Of a stretch of 64,000 nucleotides of DNA, positions 27,688 through 36,612 are shown in pieces (position 1 is the first letter of the stretch; each line of letters opens with the position of its first letter). Source of the DNA: Saccharopolyspora dendranthemae (lineage in GTDB: Bacteria; Actinomycetota; Actinomycetes; Mycobacteriales; Pseudonocardiaceae). The translations under genes were made by a program, and so were the position numbers. The notes below the pieces were generated by a model. It was given only the letters and a program-made list of their open reading frames with translations. It did no database searches and was not told the DNA's origin. The DNA is taken from assembly GCF_007829955.1 (NCBI RefSeq), contig NZ_VIWX01000002.1, forward strand, positions 558,001-622,000, written 5' to 3'.

Positions 27688-30051
27688 GTGCGGCCGGTGA
27701 GGCGAACATCCGGGGCACCAGGTGGCGGCCAGATCTGCCGCGCGTGCGGGTGCGAGATCGTCGCGCAAGCCGCAGGCGGACGGCACGACGCGAAGTTCTG
27801 CTCGAACGCGTGCAGGCAACGTGCTTATCGGCAGCGGGTGTCGGAGAGCAGGGCCGGCGCGGCCCCGACCGTCGGGCTGTTGGAGCAGCTGGGCAGCTTC
27901 GTCGGCCGCGAAGACGAGCTGCTCGCGCTGAGCAGGTTCATCCGCGACGACCGGCTGGTCACCGTCACGGGAGCACCCGGCGCGGGGAAGACCCGCTTGG
28001 CCGTCGAAGCCGCCGCGGCCGAGCAGCGCCGGGCGAGGCACCAGGTCGTCTACGTCGAGCTGGCGTCCATCAGCGATCCCGCTCAGGTGCTGTCGCGCGT
28101 CGAAGCGGAGCTGGCCGGCTGCGAGCACGACGGCGATGCGCGGCTGCTGGTCTTGGACAACTGCGAACACGTGCTGGGCGGGTGCAGCCGCACCGTCAAC
28201 GCCATCCTGTCCCGCCACCCCGACCTCCGGGTGCTGGCCACGAGTCGTGAGCCGCTGCGCCTGCCCGGCGAAGTCGTCCACGTCGTGAACGGTCTGCCGT
28301 GGACTAGCGGGGACGATGCCGCGGTGCGGCTGTTCGTCGAGCGCGCGGTCGCAGTGGTGCCGGGCTTCGAGCTCACCGACGACAACGCCGAGGACGTGCG
28401 GGAGATCTGCGCCCGCCTGGACGGGCTGCCGCTGATGATCGAGCTGGCGGCGTTGCGGGTGCGCGCGTTCCCCGTCGCCGAGATCGTCCGCAGGCTCGGC
28501 GACAGCGCGAGCCTGCTGACGACCGGCTGGGCAACGGCCGCTCCGAGGCATCAGAGCCTGCGTGCCGCCGTCGGGTGGAGCTACGACCGGCTCGCTGAGC
28601 CGGAACGGGCTCTGGCGCGCACGGCGTCCGCGCTGTCCGGTGAGTTCGGCGTGGAAGCCGCCGCGACCGTCGCGGCCGCGGCAGGGGTCGAGGCCACGGC
28701 GGTGCCGGAACTGCTGGCCGCCCTCGAATCGAAGTCGTTGCTCGTTGCCGTGTCCGGTTCCGACGAGGCCCGGTTCAGGATGGCCGGGAGCGTCCGGCAC
28801 TTCGCCCGCGAGCATCTCGCCGACCGCGGTGAGGGGGATCGTGCCCGGGAGCTGCTGGCGGACTGGATCGTCGATGCGACCGGTGACTTCTCGCAGCACG
28901 GCGTGATGGGCGGCGAGACCGCGGACTTCTTCCGGATCGAGCACCAGCACGTGAACCAGGTCCTGACGTGGCTGCGCTCGCGGGGCGACGATCGTGAGCT
29001 CCTGCTCGCCTCGGCGGCCGACGCCGCCGATCTGATGAAGGGCAGGCGGCCGACCGTCTGCGGTCGCGCGGCGGAGGCTCTCGAGTCGGCGAGCGCCGCC
29101 AACCCGTATCGAGGTGTCGCGCTGTCGACGGCGGCCGTCGTGTCCGGCGCGGCGGGCGATTTCGAGCGGGCGGAGTCCTTCGCCCGGCAAGCCATCGCGA
29201 CTTCCTCGGCCGCACCGCACGATTTCCTCACCAGCCGCATGTCGGTGATGGCGTACTTCCTGTCCGCGTGCTCGACGGACTCGGCCGATCTGCGGGCGCG
29301 CCTTCGCGTAACCACTCAGCTCGGCGACACGATGATCATGGTGTTGTGTCTGTACGCGTCGATGCGGAGCGTGGTCGCCGACTTGGACCTGATGGCCCTG
29401 CGACGCTCGTCGTCCGTGATCGACGTTCTGGATCTGGTTCGGGAATCCGGGCTCACGGGCCCGACGCGGTGCGCGGATTTCGTGCACGGCCTGCTGCTGT
29501 GCGAGCAGGAGCGGTACGAGGAGGCCGAGGAGCGGTTCTCGGCGTTGCTCGACGAGAACGTGACCTGCGTCTTCTTCGGGTTCGTGCTGACCGCGCTGGG
29601 GAAGGGCGAGTACGCCCGCACGCTGACCTTGTTGGTGGCGGCCGAGTCACGCGGCCTCGACGAATCGCTAGCCGGCATCGGGTGGTTGTCGGAGCGGCTG
29701 GCCAAGGCGGAAGTCGCCGCCCGGGCGGAACTTTCGGAGTCCGCTGCCGAGAAGGCACTGGCGGTGGGCTCGGCCCTGAACGGCCCCGAAGCCGTCCGAT
29801 TCGCGCGACGGGAGTCGGCGGACCTCGCTGCTGCGCCGAAGCGGGAAGGTAGGCCGCTGAGCGACCGGGAGCAGAAGATCGCGAGCCTGGTGGCGAAGGG
29901 CCTGACGAACCGGCAGATCGCGGCGCAGATGTACTTGTCGGTGCGGACGGTGGAAACGCACCTGCGCAACATTCGGACGGCACGCGGGCTGAACACGAGA
30001 GCGCACCTGGCCGCCTGGTACTCCCGCCACTACAAGCAACAGCGCGTCTGA
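27688..30051 (+). CDS. LuxR-family ATPase regulator with N-terminal cysteine cluster
   Basis: 787 residues from GTG 27688; GTG 27697 with GAGG eight bases upstream is an equal choice. Residues about 14-46 form a cysteine cluster (CRACGC ... FCSNACRQRAYRQR) resembling a small zinc ribbon. A P-loop ATPase follows, with Walker A GAPGAGKT near residue 95 and LLVLDNCEHV as Walker B, then an NB-ARC-like region (RLDGLPLMIELAA), a long helical repeat region and a C-terminal LuxR-type helix-turn-helix (LSDREQKIASLVAKGLTNRQ). These large ATP-dependent activators often control antibiotic clusters. Position after the NRPS operon and before the tailoring genes makes it the likely pathway regulator. Confidence 0.87.
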   Translation: MRPVRRTSGAPGGGQICRACGCEIVAQAAGGRHDAKFCSNACRQRAYRQRVSESRAGAAPTVGLLEQLGSFVGREDELLALSRFIRDDRLVTVTGAPGAGKTRLAVEAAAAEQRRARHQVVYVELASISDPAQVLSRVEAELAGCEHDGDARLLVLDNCEHVLGGCSRTVNAILSRHPDLRVLATSREPLRLPGEVVHVVNGLPWTSGDDAAVRLFVERAVAVVPGFELTDDNAEDVREICARLDGLPLMIELAALRVRAFPVAEIVRRLGDSASLLTTGWATAAPRHQSLRAAVGWSYDRLAEPERALARTASALSGEFGVEAAATVAAAAGVEATAVPELLAALESKSLLVAVSGSDEARFRMAGSVRHFAREHLADRGEGDRARELLADWIVDATGDFSQHGVMGGETADFFRIEHQHVNQVLTWLRSRGDDRELLLASAADAADLMKGRRPTVCGRAAEALESASAANPYRGVALSTAAVVSGAAGDFERAESFARQAIATSSAAPHDFLTSRMSVMAYFLSACSTDSADLRARLRVTTQLGDTMIMVLCLYASMRSVVADLDLMALRRSSSVIDVLDLVRESGLTGPTRCADFVHGLLLCEQERYEEAEERFSALLDENVTCVFFGFVLTALGKGEYARTLTLLVAAESRGLDESLAGIGWLSERLAKAEVAARAELSESAAEKALAVGSALNGPEAVRFARRESADLAAAPKREGRPLSDREQKIASLVAKGLTNRQIAAQMYLSVRTVETHLRNIRTARGLNTRAHLAAWYSRHYKQQRV

Positions 30052-30091
30052 TGCGTCCGGGTGCGCTGGATTCGTGTGAGGTGGAACCGTT

Positions 30092-30457
30092 TTGCTTGAA
30101 GCAGGAGAAGGCGCGAGAGTGGTTCGCTCCTACTACGACATGGTGGACATCGGCGACCTCGAAGGTGTGCTCCAGCTGTTCTGCGAGGGTGCGGTCTACC
30201 GCAGGCCGGGATATGCACCTCTCGTGGGCAGGGGAGAGCTGCGCGCGTTCTACTCGTCGCAGCGGATGATCGACCACGGGAAGCACGAGTTGGCCGATGT
30301 GGTGTCGGAGGCGGGACGAGTCGCGGTTCGCGGCACGTTCTCCGGGACGCTCAAGGATCGACGCCGCGTCGACGTGGAGTTCGCCGACTTCTTCGTGATC
30401 GAGCCGTCGGGCCGGTTCTCCCGGCGCGACACCTTCTTCTTCGCGCCCGCGGTGTGA
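30092..30457 (+). CDS. SnoaL-like (NTF2-fold) protein
   Basis: 121 residues from a TTG start with GAGG 10-13 bases upstream. The sequence fits the small alpha+beta cone fold: an N-terminal helix (VRSYYDMVDIGDLEGVL), a tyrosine/arginine strand (AVYRRPGYAPLVG), and C-terminal strands ending in a phenylalanine-rich FADFFVIEPSGRFSRRDTFFF. The SnoaL/ketosteroid-isomerase group includes cyclases, hydroxylases and binding proteins, so no reaction can be assigned. It lies 40 bp after the regulator and is probably co-transcribed with it. The stop is 38 bp from the convergent end of the glycosyltransferase gene. Confidence 0.68.
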   Translation: MLEAGEGARVVRSYYDMVDIGDLEGVLQLFCEGAVYRRPGYAPLVGRGELRAFYSSQRMIDHGKHELADVVSEAGRVAVRGTFSGTLKDRRRVDVEFADFFVIEPSGRFSRRDTFFFAPAV

Positions 30458-30495
30458 ACGCGATCGGAGTGGCGGGTCGGCGCCCTCGGCGCCGG

Positions 30496-31695
30496 TCAGC
30501 CGGGAAGTTCCGCCTCGACGAGGTCCGCCGCGCGCGAGGAGCCGTCTTCCGCCGCGGTCCGCTCCCGCTCCGCGGCGCAACGCGCGGCGACGTCCGGGTC
30601 GTCGGCGAGCCGGGGAACGGCGGCGCGCAGCGCCTCCGCAGTGGCCTCGGCGGTGTCGAGCTGCTCGGCGACACCGAGCAGGACCAGCAGGTTGGCGTTG
30701 CCGAACTGGTCGGCGGCCTGCGGTACGCAGAGCATCGGGGTTCCGGTGGCCAGGCCTTCCTGGGCGCCGCCCGCCCCGGCGTGGGTGATGAAGAGGTCGG
30801 CTTGCCGCAGCACGTCCAGCTGCGGGACCCAGGAGTGCACCTCGACGTTGTCCGGTATCGGGCCCAGTTCCTGCTCGGTGACCTGCCTGCCCACCTGGAG
30901 CACCAGGTGCCAGTCGGGCAGCGCGTCGAAGGCGGCCGCGCAGGCTCGGTAGAAGCCGGGCTGCTTGGTGAAGTTGGAGCCGAGCGAGACCAGCGCGATC
31001 CGCTTGCCCTCGGCTTCGGCGGGACGCTGCCAAGGGCCCTGGTCCGCCCGGTCGCTCTGGCAGGCGCCGACGAAGCTGTAGCGGCGGGTGTCGACCCGGT
31101 CGGCGTGCGGCTGGAGGGCCGGGGGGATGAGCACGAGCGAACGCGGGGGATGAGTCATGAAGTCGTCGGGGTCGGTGCCCGCGAGGCCGTTCGCGGCGAG
31201 CCAGGCGTCCCACCGCGCGTAGTGGGCCCGGCCGCGAGCGGAGGACTTCATCTCCTGCGCCAGCCGCGCGCCGACCTCGTCCTCGTACCCTTCCCAGGGC
31301 ACCAGGTTGGGGCAGAACTGGACGTAGGGCACGTCCCAGCGATGCGCGAGAACCCGCGCCGCCCAACCGGAGATGTCGCTGAGCACCAGGTCGGGAACGT
31401 CGTCCCGGTACAGCGCGTCGAGCTGCGGCAGTGCCTGCATCGCGTCCCGCAGGAACAGCTCGGCGAGGTCGAGCCGGGACTCGCCCCACGCTTCCGGCGC
31501 GTCCCCGGCTTCGGGCAGCGTGGACTCCCACACGCGTGGTTCGGCGCCGGTGGCGCGCACCCGCGCGACGAAGTCGCCCTCGTCGGGGATGGCGTAGCTG
31601 ACCCGGTGGCCGCGCGCGACCAACTCCCGCACCGCCCCCAGACTCGGATTCACATGACCGTGGTGGGCGATGCTCACCATCGCGAGATGGCTCAT
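30496..31695 (-). CDS. Macrolide-type (GT-B, MGT family) glycosyltransferase
   Basis: 399 residues, ATG at 31695. GT1 family, GT-B fold: the N-terminal acceptor half begins with [13 protein letters not shown] (catalytic His region), and the C-terminal nucleotide-sugar half carries [45 protein letters not shown] split over the HAGxGG and PQxxDQ donor motifs. This MGT subgroup contains OleI/OleD-like enzymes that transfer glucose from UDP-glucose to antibiotics, either for self-resistance or as tailoring. It is divergent from the FkbM gene across 107 bp. A phenolic oxygen of a Dpg-type residue is a plausible acceptor, but that is inference. Confidence 0.88.
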   Translation of the reverse strand: MSHLAMVSIAHHGHVNPSLGAVRELVARGHRVSYAIPDEGDFVARVRATGAEPRVWESTLPEAGDAPEAWGESRLDLAELFLRDAMQALPQLDALYRDDVPDLVLSDISGWAARVLAHRWDVPYVQFCPNLVPWEGYEDEVGARLAQEMKSSARGRAHYARWDAWLAANGLAGTDPDDFMTHPPRSLVLIPPALQPHADRVDTRRYSFVGACQSDRADQGPWQRPAEAEGKRIALVSLGSNFTKQPGFYRACAAAFDALPDWHLVLQVGRQVTEQELGPIPDNVEVHSWVPQLDVLRQADLFITHAGAGGAQEGLATGTPMLCVPQAADQFGNANLLVLLGVAEQLDTAEATAEALRAAVPRLADDPDVAARCAAERERTAAEDGSSRAADLVEAELPG

Positions 31696-31802
31696 GGCGC
31701 CGACGTTAAGCGAAACAGCTTGCGTCGCACAACTAGCAGATTCACCAGTGACATCGCTCGCGGCCGTTCGGCGCGCGGGGAACCACGTTCCAGGAGGAGT
31801 CC

Positions 31803-32573
31803 ATGACCGACATCAGATCAGTCCAGGTCGCCGACGGTTTCTCGGTTGCCGTGCCGCAGCCGGAAGACGCGCTGTTCTCCGAGGTTCAGTTCATCTACAA
31901 CGAGATATTCGTCGAACGCACCTATCTCAAGCACGGCATCCGGCTGTCCGAATCCGCGCAGATCGTGGACGTGGGTGCGAACGTGGGGATGTTCTGCCTG
32001 TTCGTCGAGCAGGAGTTCCCGGGCGCGCGGATCTTGGCCTTCGAGCCGATTCCCGCGACCCACCGGGCGCTGCTGGAAAACCTGGAGAACCACGGCGCGA
32101 AGGGTGTGGAAGTGGTGCGGGCGGCGCTGGGCAGGCAGCCCGAAGCGCAGGTGAGCTTCACCTTCTACCCCGCTCTGCACGGGAACTCCACGCGATACCC
32201 GGAGCAGAAGAAGATCAACCAGGAGCTGATCGTGGAGCAGATCGGCCCGGCGGCGGTGGAGCGCATCATGGGGGGCGTCGAGGTGGAGGCCGAGGTGTGC
32301 CGGCTGTCAGACGTGCTGCGCGACTGGGCGCCCGAGGGCCCGATCGACCTGCTCAAGATCGATGTGGAGGGCGCGGAGCTGGAGGTCCTGGAGGGTCTCG
32401 ACCCGTCGGACTGGCGGCGAGTGCGGCAGTGTGTCCTCGAAGTGCAGGATCTGGACGGCCGCTTGGACGCGGTCCTCGGACTTCTCGACGCCCACGGATT
32501 CACCACGACGACGGAGCGGGCGCCCGACATCCCGGACGTTCTGCGCCAATCGATGGTGTACGCCACGCGGTAG
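31803..32573 (+). CDS. FkbM-family SAM-dependent methyltransferase
   Basis: 256 residues, strong AGGAGGAG before the ATG. Class I methyltransferase with motif [14 protein letters not shown] at about residues 54-66, an acidic turn in FEPIPATH, and the FkbM signature [12 protein letters not shown] near residue 182. FkbM enzymes are mostly O-methyltransferases acting on hydroxyls of sugars or polyketide/peptide products. Next to the glycosyltransferase it could methylate a sugar or phenol of the peptide. It ends 87 bp from the convergent FAH gene, which I take as the right edge of the biosynthetic cluster. Confidence 0.85.
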   Translation: MTDIRSVQVADGFSVAVPQPEDALFSEVQFIYNEIFVERTYLKHGIRLSESAQIVDVGANVGMFCLFVEQEFPGARILAFEPIPATHRALLENLENHGAKGVEVVRAALGRQPEAQVSFTFYPALHGNSTRYPEQKKINQELIVEQIGPAAVERIMGGVEVEAEVCRLSDVLRDWAPEGPIDLLKIDVEGAELEVLEGLDPSDWRRVRQCVLEVQDLDGRLDAVLGLLDAHGFTTTTERAPDIPDVLRQSMVYATR

Positions 32574-32581
32574 TGCGGCCG

Positions 32582-32602
32582 TCGCCGGACTTCCTTCGGC
32601 GA
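32582..32602. terminator. Possible bidirectional terminator between convergent genes
   Basis: TCGCCG-9-CGGCGA stem just after the FkbM stop, between two converging genes (FkbM and FAH1). A wider outer pair AGTGCGG/CCGCACT (about 32573-32629) surrounds it. There is no U-run, as is common in high-GC actinomycetes. Confidence 0.4.
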
Positions 32603-32660
32603 AACGGAGATCAGCGCGATTCCGCACTTCTCGCTTGTGCGGTGCGGACCAGCAGGTGCG

Positions 32661-33605
32661 TCACGTCCTGCTTCCGGGACGGATGGGGTGCGGTGCCGAG
32701 CCCGGTACGACGCGGTTCCGGGTGCCGCCGAGCAGCTCCACTTCGGTGGTGACGACATCGCCTGGTCGCAGCGGCCGGTGGAAGTCCTGGCCGTACCTGC
32801 CCCACAGCTCGGCGAGGCAGCCGTTGCGGCACGTTCCGGATCCGAGCAGGTCGCCGGGGCGGATCTCGGTGCCGCGCGAGGCGTAGGCGGCCAGGGCCGG
32901 GAAGCTCCAGGCCATGTTGTCCAGCTGGTCGGTGCCGATCTCCTCGTCGTTGACCAGGACCCGCATGGTCAGGTCGTAGGAGGTTCCCGAGGCGCGGTGC
33001 AGGAGCTCGTCCGCGGTCACGAACACGGTGCCGAGCGCGGTGGCGGTGTCCTTGCCCTTGGCGGGCCCGAGCCGCAACCGCATCTCGTGGAACTGGACGT
33101 CGCGTGCGGAGAAGTCGTTGAGCACGACGAACCCGGCGATGTGCTCGGCGGCTTGCTCGACGGTCAAGTCCCGTCCGGGGCGGCCGACCACGGCGGCCAC
33201 CTCCAGCTCGAAGTCGAACCGCTCGCAGCCCGGGGGAACGGGAATGGTGTCGTGCGGTCCGGCGGTGGCGTACGGGTTGGAGAAGTAGAACGCGGGGATC
33301 TCCCAGAACTCCTCCGGGACACCGGCGTTCGCGTCGATGTTCCGGGCGATCCCGGCCGTGTGCTCGGGGAAGGTGGAGAAGTCCCGCACGGTGGGCGGGT
33401 CCAGCGGCGCCATGAGGTCCGCGTCGATGAGCGGCACGCCCGGGGAGGCGGCGCGCAACGCGGTGTCGGCTGCCGCGGCGGGCCCGCCGTCGTCGGCGAG
33501 CAGCGCCGGAAGATCGAGTCCTTCCGGGAGGTCGATCAGGACGTCTTCGTCGTCGAGCACGGCGAGCCTGGGTCCCTGGGGTGTTCTGTGCCGGGCGAAT
33601 CGCAT
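32661..33605 (-). CDS. Fumarylacetoacetate hydrolase (FAH) family protein 1
   Basis: 314 residues from ATG 33605 with GGAGG upstream; longer in-frame starts would run through the promoter. The FAH superfamily includes hydrolases, isomerases and decarboxylases that process ring-cleavage products using a divalent metal. The fold's metal ligands are suggested by DFELEVAAVVG (E-x-E), and the catalytic loop by FVVLNDFSARDVQ and the LGSGTCRNGC segment, where many homologues have GTPxG. It is divergent from the LysR gene and shares its promoter boxes with the second FAH gene, so it is predicted to be in the same regulon. Confidence 0.85.
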   Translation of the reverse strand: MRFARHRTPQGPRLAVLDDEDVLIDLPEGLDLPALLADDGGPAAAADTALRAASPGVPLIDADLMAPLDPPTVRDFSTFPEHTAGIARNIDANAGVPEEFWEIPAFYFSNPYATAGPHDTIPVPPGCERFDFELEVAAVVGRPGRDLTVEQAAEHIAGFVVLNDFSARDVQFHEMRLRLGPAKGKDTATALGTVFVTADELLHRASGTSYDLTMRVLVNDEEIGTDQLDNMAWSFPALAAYASRGTEIRPGDLLGSGTCRNGCLAELWGRYGQDFHRPLRPGDVVTTEVELLGGTRNRVVPGSAPHPIRPGSRT

Positions 33606-33630
33606 GATGCCTCCTCCGGGCTGTGCGGGG

Positions 33631-33690
33631 ATGCTAAGCAGGTGCGCGACCTCGGCGGAAATGCACAGGTCGGCTGGCTGGTATTCGCGC
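33631..33690 (-). promoter_or_regulatory. LysR-linked promoter/operator of FAH gene 1
   Basis: Read toward FAH1: GCGCGAATACCAGC (33690-33677), then GTGCATTTCCGC (33666-33655), then 19 bases and TAGCAT (33636-33631). The TTTCCG/TAGCAT pair looks like an unusually spaced -35/-10. The same boxes occur before FAH2 with the same TTTCCG-N19 spacing and at the same distance from the start codon, which makes chance unlikely. Confidence 0.62.
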
Positions 33691-33744
33691 GGTGGATGGC
33701 TCGTAGGATCGCGGTGGTGATGACGCAGGAAGGGGTGACCGGTC

Positions 33745-34650
33745 GTGCAGCTGGGACAGCTCGATCTCAACCTCCTGGTCGTGCTCGACGCGCTGCTGCG
33801 CGAGCAGAACGTCACCCGCGCCGCCGAGCGGCTGCACATGTCGCAGCCGGCGACGAGCACCGCACTGGCCCGGCTGCGCAAGATCCTGGGTGATCCGCTG
33901 CTGGTCAAGCAGGGACGGCACCTGCGGTTGACGCCGCGCGGTGAAGCGCTCATCGAGCCGGTGCGCGAGGTGCTGGCCACGATCGAGCAGCACATCGTCA
34001 CGCCCCCGGGCTTCGACCCCGCCCACGACGAGCGGACCTTCACCATCGTCGCCAGCGACTACGTGGGCGTGATCATCATGCGGCCGCTGCTGACGCGGGT
34101 GAACGGCGTGGTGCCCAACGTCAGGCTGGAGCTGGGATCGCTGTCCGCGGATGCCGCGCGCATGGTGGAACGCGACGAGATCGACCTGGTGATCCTGCCC
34201 GAGGTCCTGGCGGAGGGCATGCTGTCGAGCTCGTGCTCGAGCGCGCGGGTGGTCCGCGACCGGTACGTGGGCGCCGTGTGGTCGCAGCATCCGCTGGCCG
34301 GTGGATGGCTGTCGCTGCGGGCGCTCGCCGAGTACCCGTACCTGGCGTTCGCGCCTCCGAGCGGCTGCAGCCTGATGGATGAGGATCTCGACCGGGCGGG
34401 GGTGGCCCCGAGGGTCGAGGCGAGCTCGGTCAACTTCATCACCATGCCGTTCCTGCTGGCGGGCACGGACCTGGTCACGATCATCCCGGAAAGCCTCGGG
34501 AAGCAGCTCGCCCACGCCGCCGACATCGTGTTGCTGGAACCGGAGTTCTCCCTGCGCCCGGTGCGCGAGTCCGCGTACTGGCACAGCCGCCGGGACGCCG
34601 ACCCCGGGCACCGCTGGTTGCGGGAGCAGCTGCTGGCCGTGGTGCGATAG
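33745..34650 (+). CDS. LysR-type transcriptional regulator
   Basis: 301 residues from GTG 33745, normal length for the family. The N-terminal helix-turn-helix is clear: LLREQNVTRAAERLHMSQPATSTALARLRKILGDPLLVK, split here by its conserved RAAERL and SQPATS motifs. The C-terminal part is a periplasmic-binding-protein-like effector domain, closest in feel to the NodD/NahR branch that senses aromatics. It lies between two FAH genes, one divergent and one downstream, and is the obvious activator of both. The likely inducer is an aromatic substrate or ring-cleavage intermediate. Confidence 0.93.
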   Translation: MQLGQLDLNLLVVLDALLREQNVTRAAERLHMSQPATSTALARLRKILGDPLLVKQGRHLRLTPRGEALIEPVREVLATIEQHIVTPPGFDPAHDERTFTIVASDYVGVIIMRPLLTRVNGVVPNVRLELGSLSADAARMVERDEIDLVILPEVLAEGMLSSSCSSARVVRDRYVGAVWSQHPLAGGWLSLRALAEYPYLAFAPPSGCSLMDEDLDRAGVAPRVEASSVNFITMPFLLAGTDLVTIIPESLGKQLAHAADIVLLEPEFSLRPVRESAYWHSRRDADPGHRWLREQLLAVVR

Positions 34651-34700
34651 CTGGTATTCACGCCGCGCATTTCCGCGCTCACCGGTGCCGCTCGTAACGT
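34650..34700 (+). promoter_or_regulatory. LysR-linked promoter/operator of the FAH2 operon
   Basis: GCTGGTATTCACGC at 34650-34663, GCGCATTTCCGC at 34665-34676, then TAACGT at 34695-34700 (TTTCCG-N19-TAACGT). The distal box matches the one at 33677-33690 in 13 of 14 positions but is inverted with respect to its target gene. The proximal box matches 33655-33666 in 11 of 12 and keeps its orientation and its distance (48-49 bp) from the start codon. Confidence 0.62.
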
Positions 34701-34724
34701 CGGACGCGTCTGAAGGAGGACGCG

Positions 34725-35681
34725 ATGACGCGATGGGTCGACGGCTACGCGCTGGGGACCTTCTCGGACGGGAGCCGGGAGTTCGCCGGTCTCGTCTCGG
34801 GTGACCGGGTTCTGCCGCTGGACGAGGCGGGGACCGTGCGGGATCTGCTGGAGGACTGGGACGCCGTGCGGGCCCGGCTCCCGGAGCTGGCCGCGACGCT
34901 CGGCGGCGGGGGTGGCAGGCCGCTGGGGGAGTTGTCGGTGCGGGCGCCGGTGGTGCCGCGGCAGATCATCCAGGCGGGCGCGAACTACCGCAGCCACGTC
35001 GCCGAGATCGTGCTGTCGGGCCGGGAACCCGATGACGCCCGCAGCGACGACGAACTGCGTCGCGAGGCCGAGAAGATGATGGACGACAAGGCCCGCACCG
35101 GGAGCCCCTTCTTCTTCGCCGGGCTGCCCGCCGCGATCTGCGGCCCGGACGACGACGTGCTGCTGCCCGCCGAATCCTCGAAGGTGGACTGGGAGGTGGA
35201 GCTGACCGCGGTGATCGGCAAGACCGCGCACCGGGTGCCGCGCGAACGCGCGCTGGAGCACGTCGCGGGCTTCACCGCGTGCAATGACATCAGCGCCCGC
35301 GACCTGCAGTTCCCGCCGGAGCACCGGCCGTTGGGCGGGGACTGGATCCGGGCGAAGAACCGGCCCACGTTCCTGCCGACCGGGCCGTTCATCACCCCCG
35401 TCGAGGTGCTGGGGGACTACCGGGACCTGCAGATCACGCTCGACCTCAACGGCGAGCGCAAGCAGTCGGACGTTCCCGCGAACCTGCTCTTCGACGTCGA
35501 AGCGATCATCGCGGCCGCATCCGCGGCGACGACCCTGTACCCGGGGGATCTGGTCCTCACCGGCAGCCCGGCGGGCAACGGCGGCAAGTGGCAGCGCTGG
35601 CTCGAACCCGGCGACGTGCTGGAAGCCGCCATTTCCGGCATCGGCGCGCAGCGCAACACCTGCGTGCAGGAGCCCCGATGA
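34725..35681 (+). CDS. Fumarylacetoacetate hydrolase (FAH) family protein 2
   Basis: 318 residues; AAGGAGG seven bases before the ATG. A full FAH fold: QIIQAGANYRSHVAE opening, DWEVELTAVIGKTA metal-binding glutamates, CNDISARDLQ catalytic region, and LVLTGSPAGNG near the end. Such enzymes hydrolyse or decarboxylate the 2-oxo-enol acids made by extradiol ring cleavage (for example 2-hydroxyhepta-2,4-diene-1,7-dioate isomerase or acylpyruvate hydrolase). It heads a tight five-gene operon and its stop overlaps the next ATG. Confidence 0.88.
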   Translation: MTRWVDGYALGTFSDGSREFAGLVSGDRVLPLDEAGTVRDLLEDWDAVRARLPELAATLGGGGGRPLGELSVRAPVVPRQIIQAGANYRSHVAEIVLSGREPDDARSDDELRREAEKMMDDKARTGSPFFFAGLPAAICGPDDDVLLPAESSKVDWEVELTAVIGKTAHRVPRERALEHVAGFTACNDISARDLQFPPEHRPLGGDWIRAKNRPTFLPTGPFITPVEVLGDYRDLQITLDLNGERKQSDVPANLLFDVEAIIAAASAATTLYPGDLVLTGSPAGNGGKWQRWLEPGDVLEAAISGIGAQRNTCVQEPR

Positions 35682-36586
35682 GCCGGCCGGGACCGGGACG
35701 GGTCGAGGAGGTCTCCGACGGCGTCTACGCGTTCGTGCAGCCCGACGGCAGCTGGATGATCAACAACAGCGGGTTCGTCACCGGTGCCTCCGGGGTGCTG
35801 TGCATCGACGCCTGCGCGACCGAACGACGCACCCGGGACCTGCTCGCGGCGATCAACGAGGTGACCGCCGCGCCGGTGCGGACGCTGGTCAACACTCACC
35901 ACCACCCCGACCACACGGCGGGCAACGGGTTCTTCCCGAACGCCACGATCGTCGCCCACGAGCAGGCCCGCCCGGAGATGCTCGCGCTCGGCCTGCCCGC
36001 CAACGGCGGGTTCTGGTCCGATGTGGACTACGGCTCGCTCGAACTCCGGCTCCCCTCCTTGACCTTCACCGACCGGATCACGGTGTGGGTCGACGACGTG
36101 CGCTGCGAGCTGATCCATCCCGGACGTCCTGCGCACACCACCAACGACGTCGTGGTGTGGCTTCCGGAGCGCTCCGTTCTCTTCGCCGGGGACCTCCTGT
36201 TCCACGGCGGCACCCCGTTCCTCCTGTCCGGATCGGTGCGGGGCTCCGTCGAGGTCCTCGAACACTTCCTGAAACCGCTGGGTGCCACGACCATCGTGCC
36301 CGGTCACGGCCCGGTCTGCGGGCCGGAGGTCATCGACGAGGTGCTCGACTACTCGCGCTTCGTGCTCGACGTCGCAGAACGCGGCCGGGAAGCCGGGTTG
36401 AGCCCGCTGGAGGTGGCGCGCCAAACCGACCTCGGCAGGTTCGCCGCCTGGACCGACGGAGAACGCATCGTCGGCAACCTGCACAGCGCGTTCGCCGAGT
36501 CCGCCGGACAGCCGCTGGATCCCGTCGCCGCGCTGCGCGACATGGTCACCTACAACGGCGGCCGACCGCTGACCTGCCGGGCCTGA
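35678..36586 (+). CDS. Metallo-beta-lactamase-fold hydrolase
   Basis: 302 residues, ATG overlapping the FAH2 stop. The zinc signature THHHPDHTAG (HxHxDH type, residues about 71-80) is intact, followed by the later metal ligands in LFAGDLLFHGG and VPGHGPVCG. The fold covers glyoxalase II, lactonases and alkylsulfatases. In an aromatic-degradation operon a lactonase or thioesterase step is plausible, but the substrate cannot be read. No signal peptide, so it is cytoplasmic. Confidence 0.86.
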   Translation: MSRPGPGRVEEVSDGVYAFVQPDGSWMINNSGFVTGASGVLCIDACATERRTRDLLAAINEVTAAPVRTLVNTHHHPDHTAGNGFFPNATIVAHEQARPEMLALGLPANGGFWSDVDYGSLELRLPSLTFTDRITVWVDDVRCELIHPGRPAHTTNDVVVWLPERSVLFAGDLLFHGGTPFLLSGSVRGSVEVLEHFLKPLGATTIVPGHGPVCGPEVIDEVLDYSRFVLDVAERGREAGLSPLEVARQTDLGRFAAWTDGERIVGNLHSAFAESAGQPLDPVAALRDMVTYNGGRPLTCRA

Positions 36587-36612
36587 AACCCGTTGACTCC
36601 CGAGGAGTTCTG

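Noticed and set aside
30454..31806. Plus-strand open frame opposite the glycosyltransferase
   Set aside because: The minus strand encodes a complete GT-B protein with all motifs; the plus frame is a shadow.
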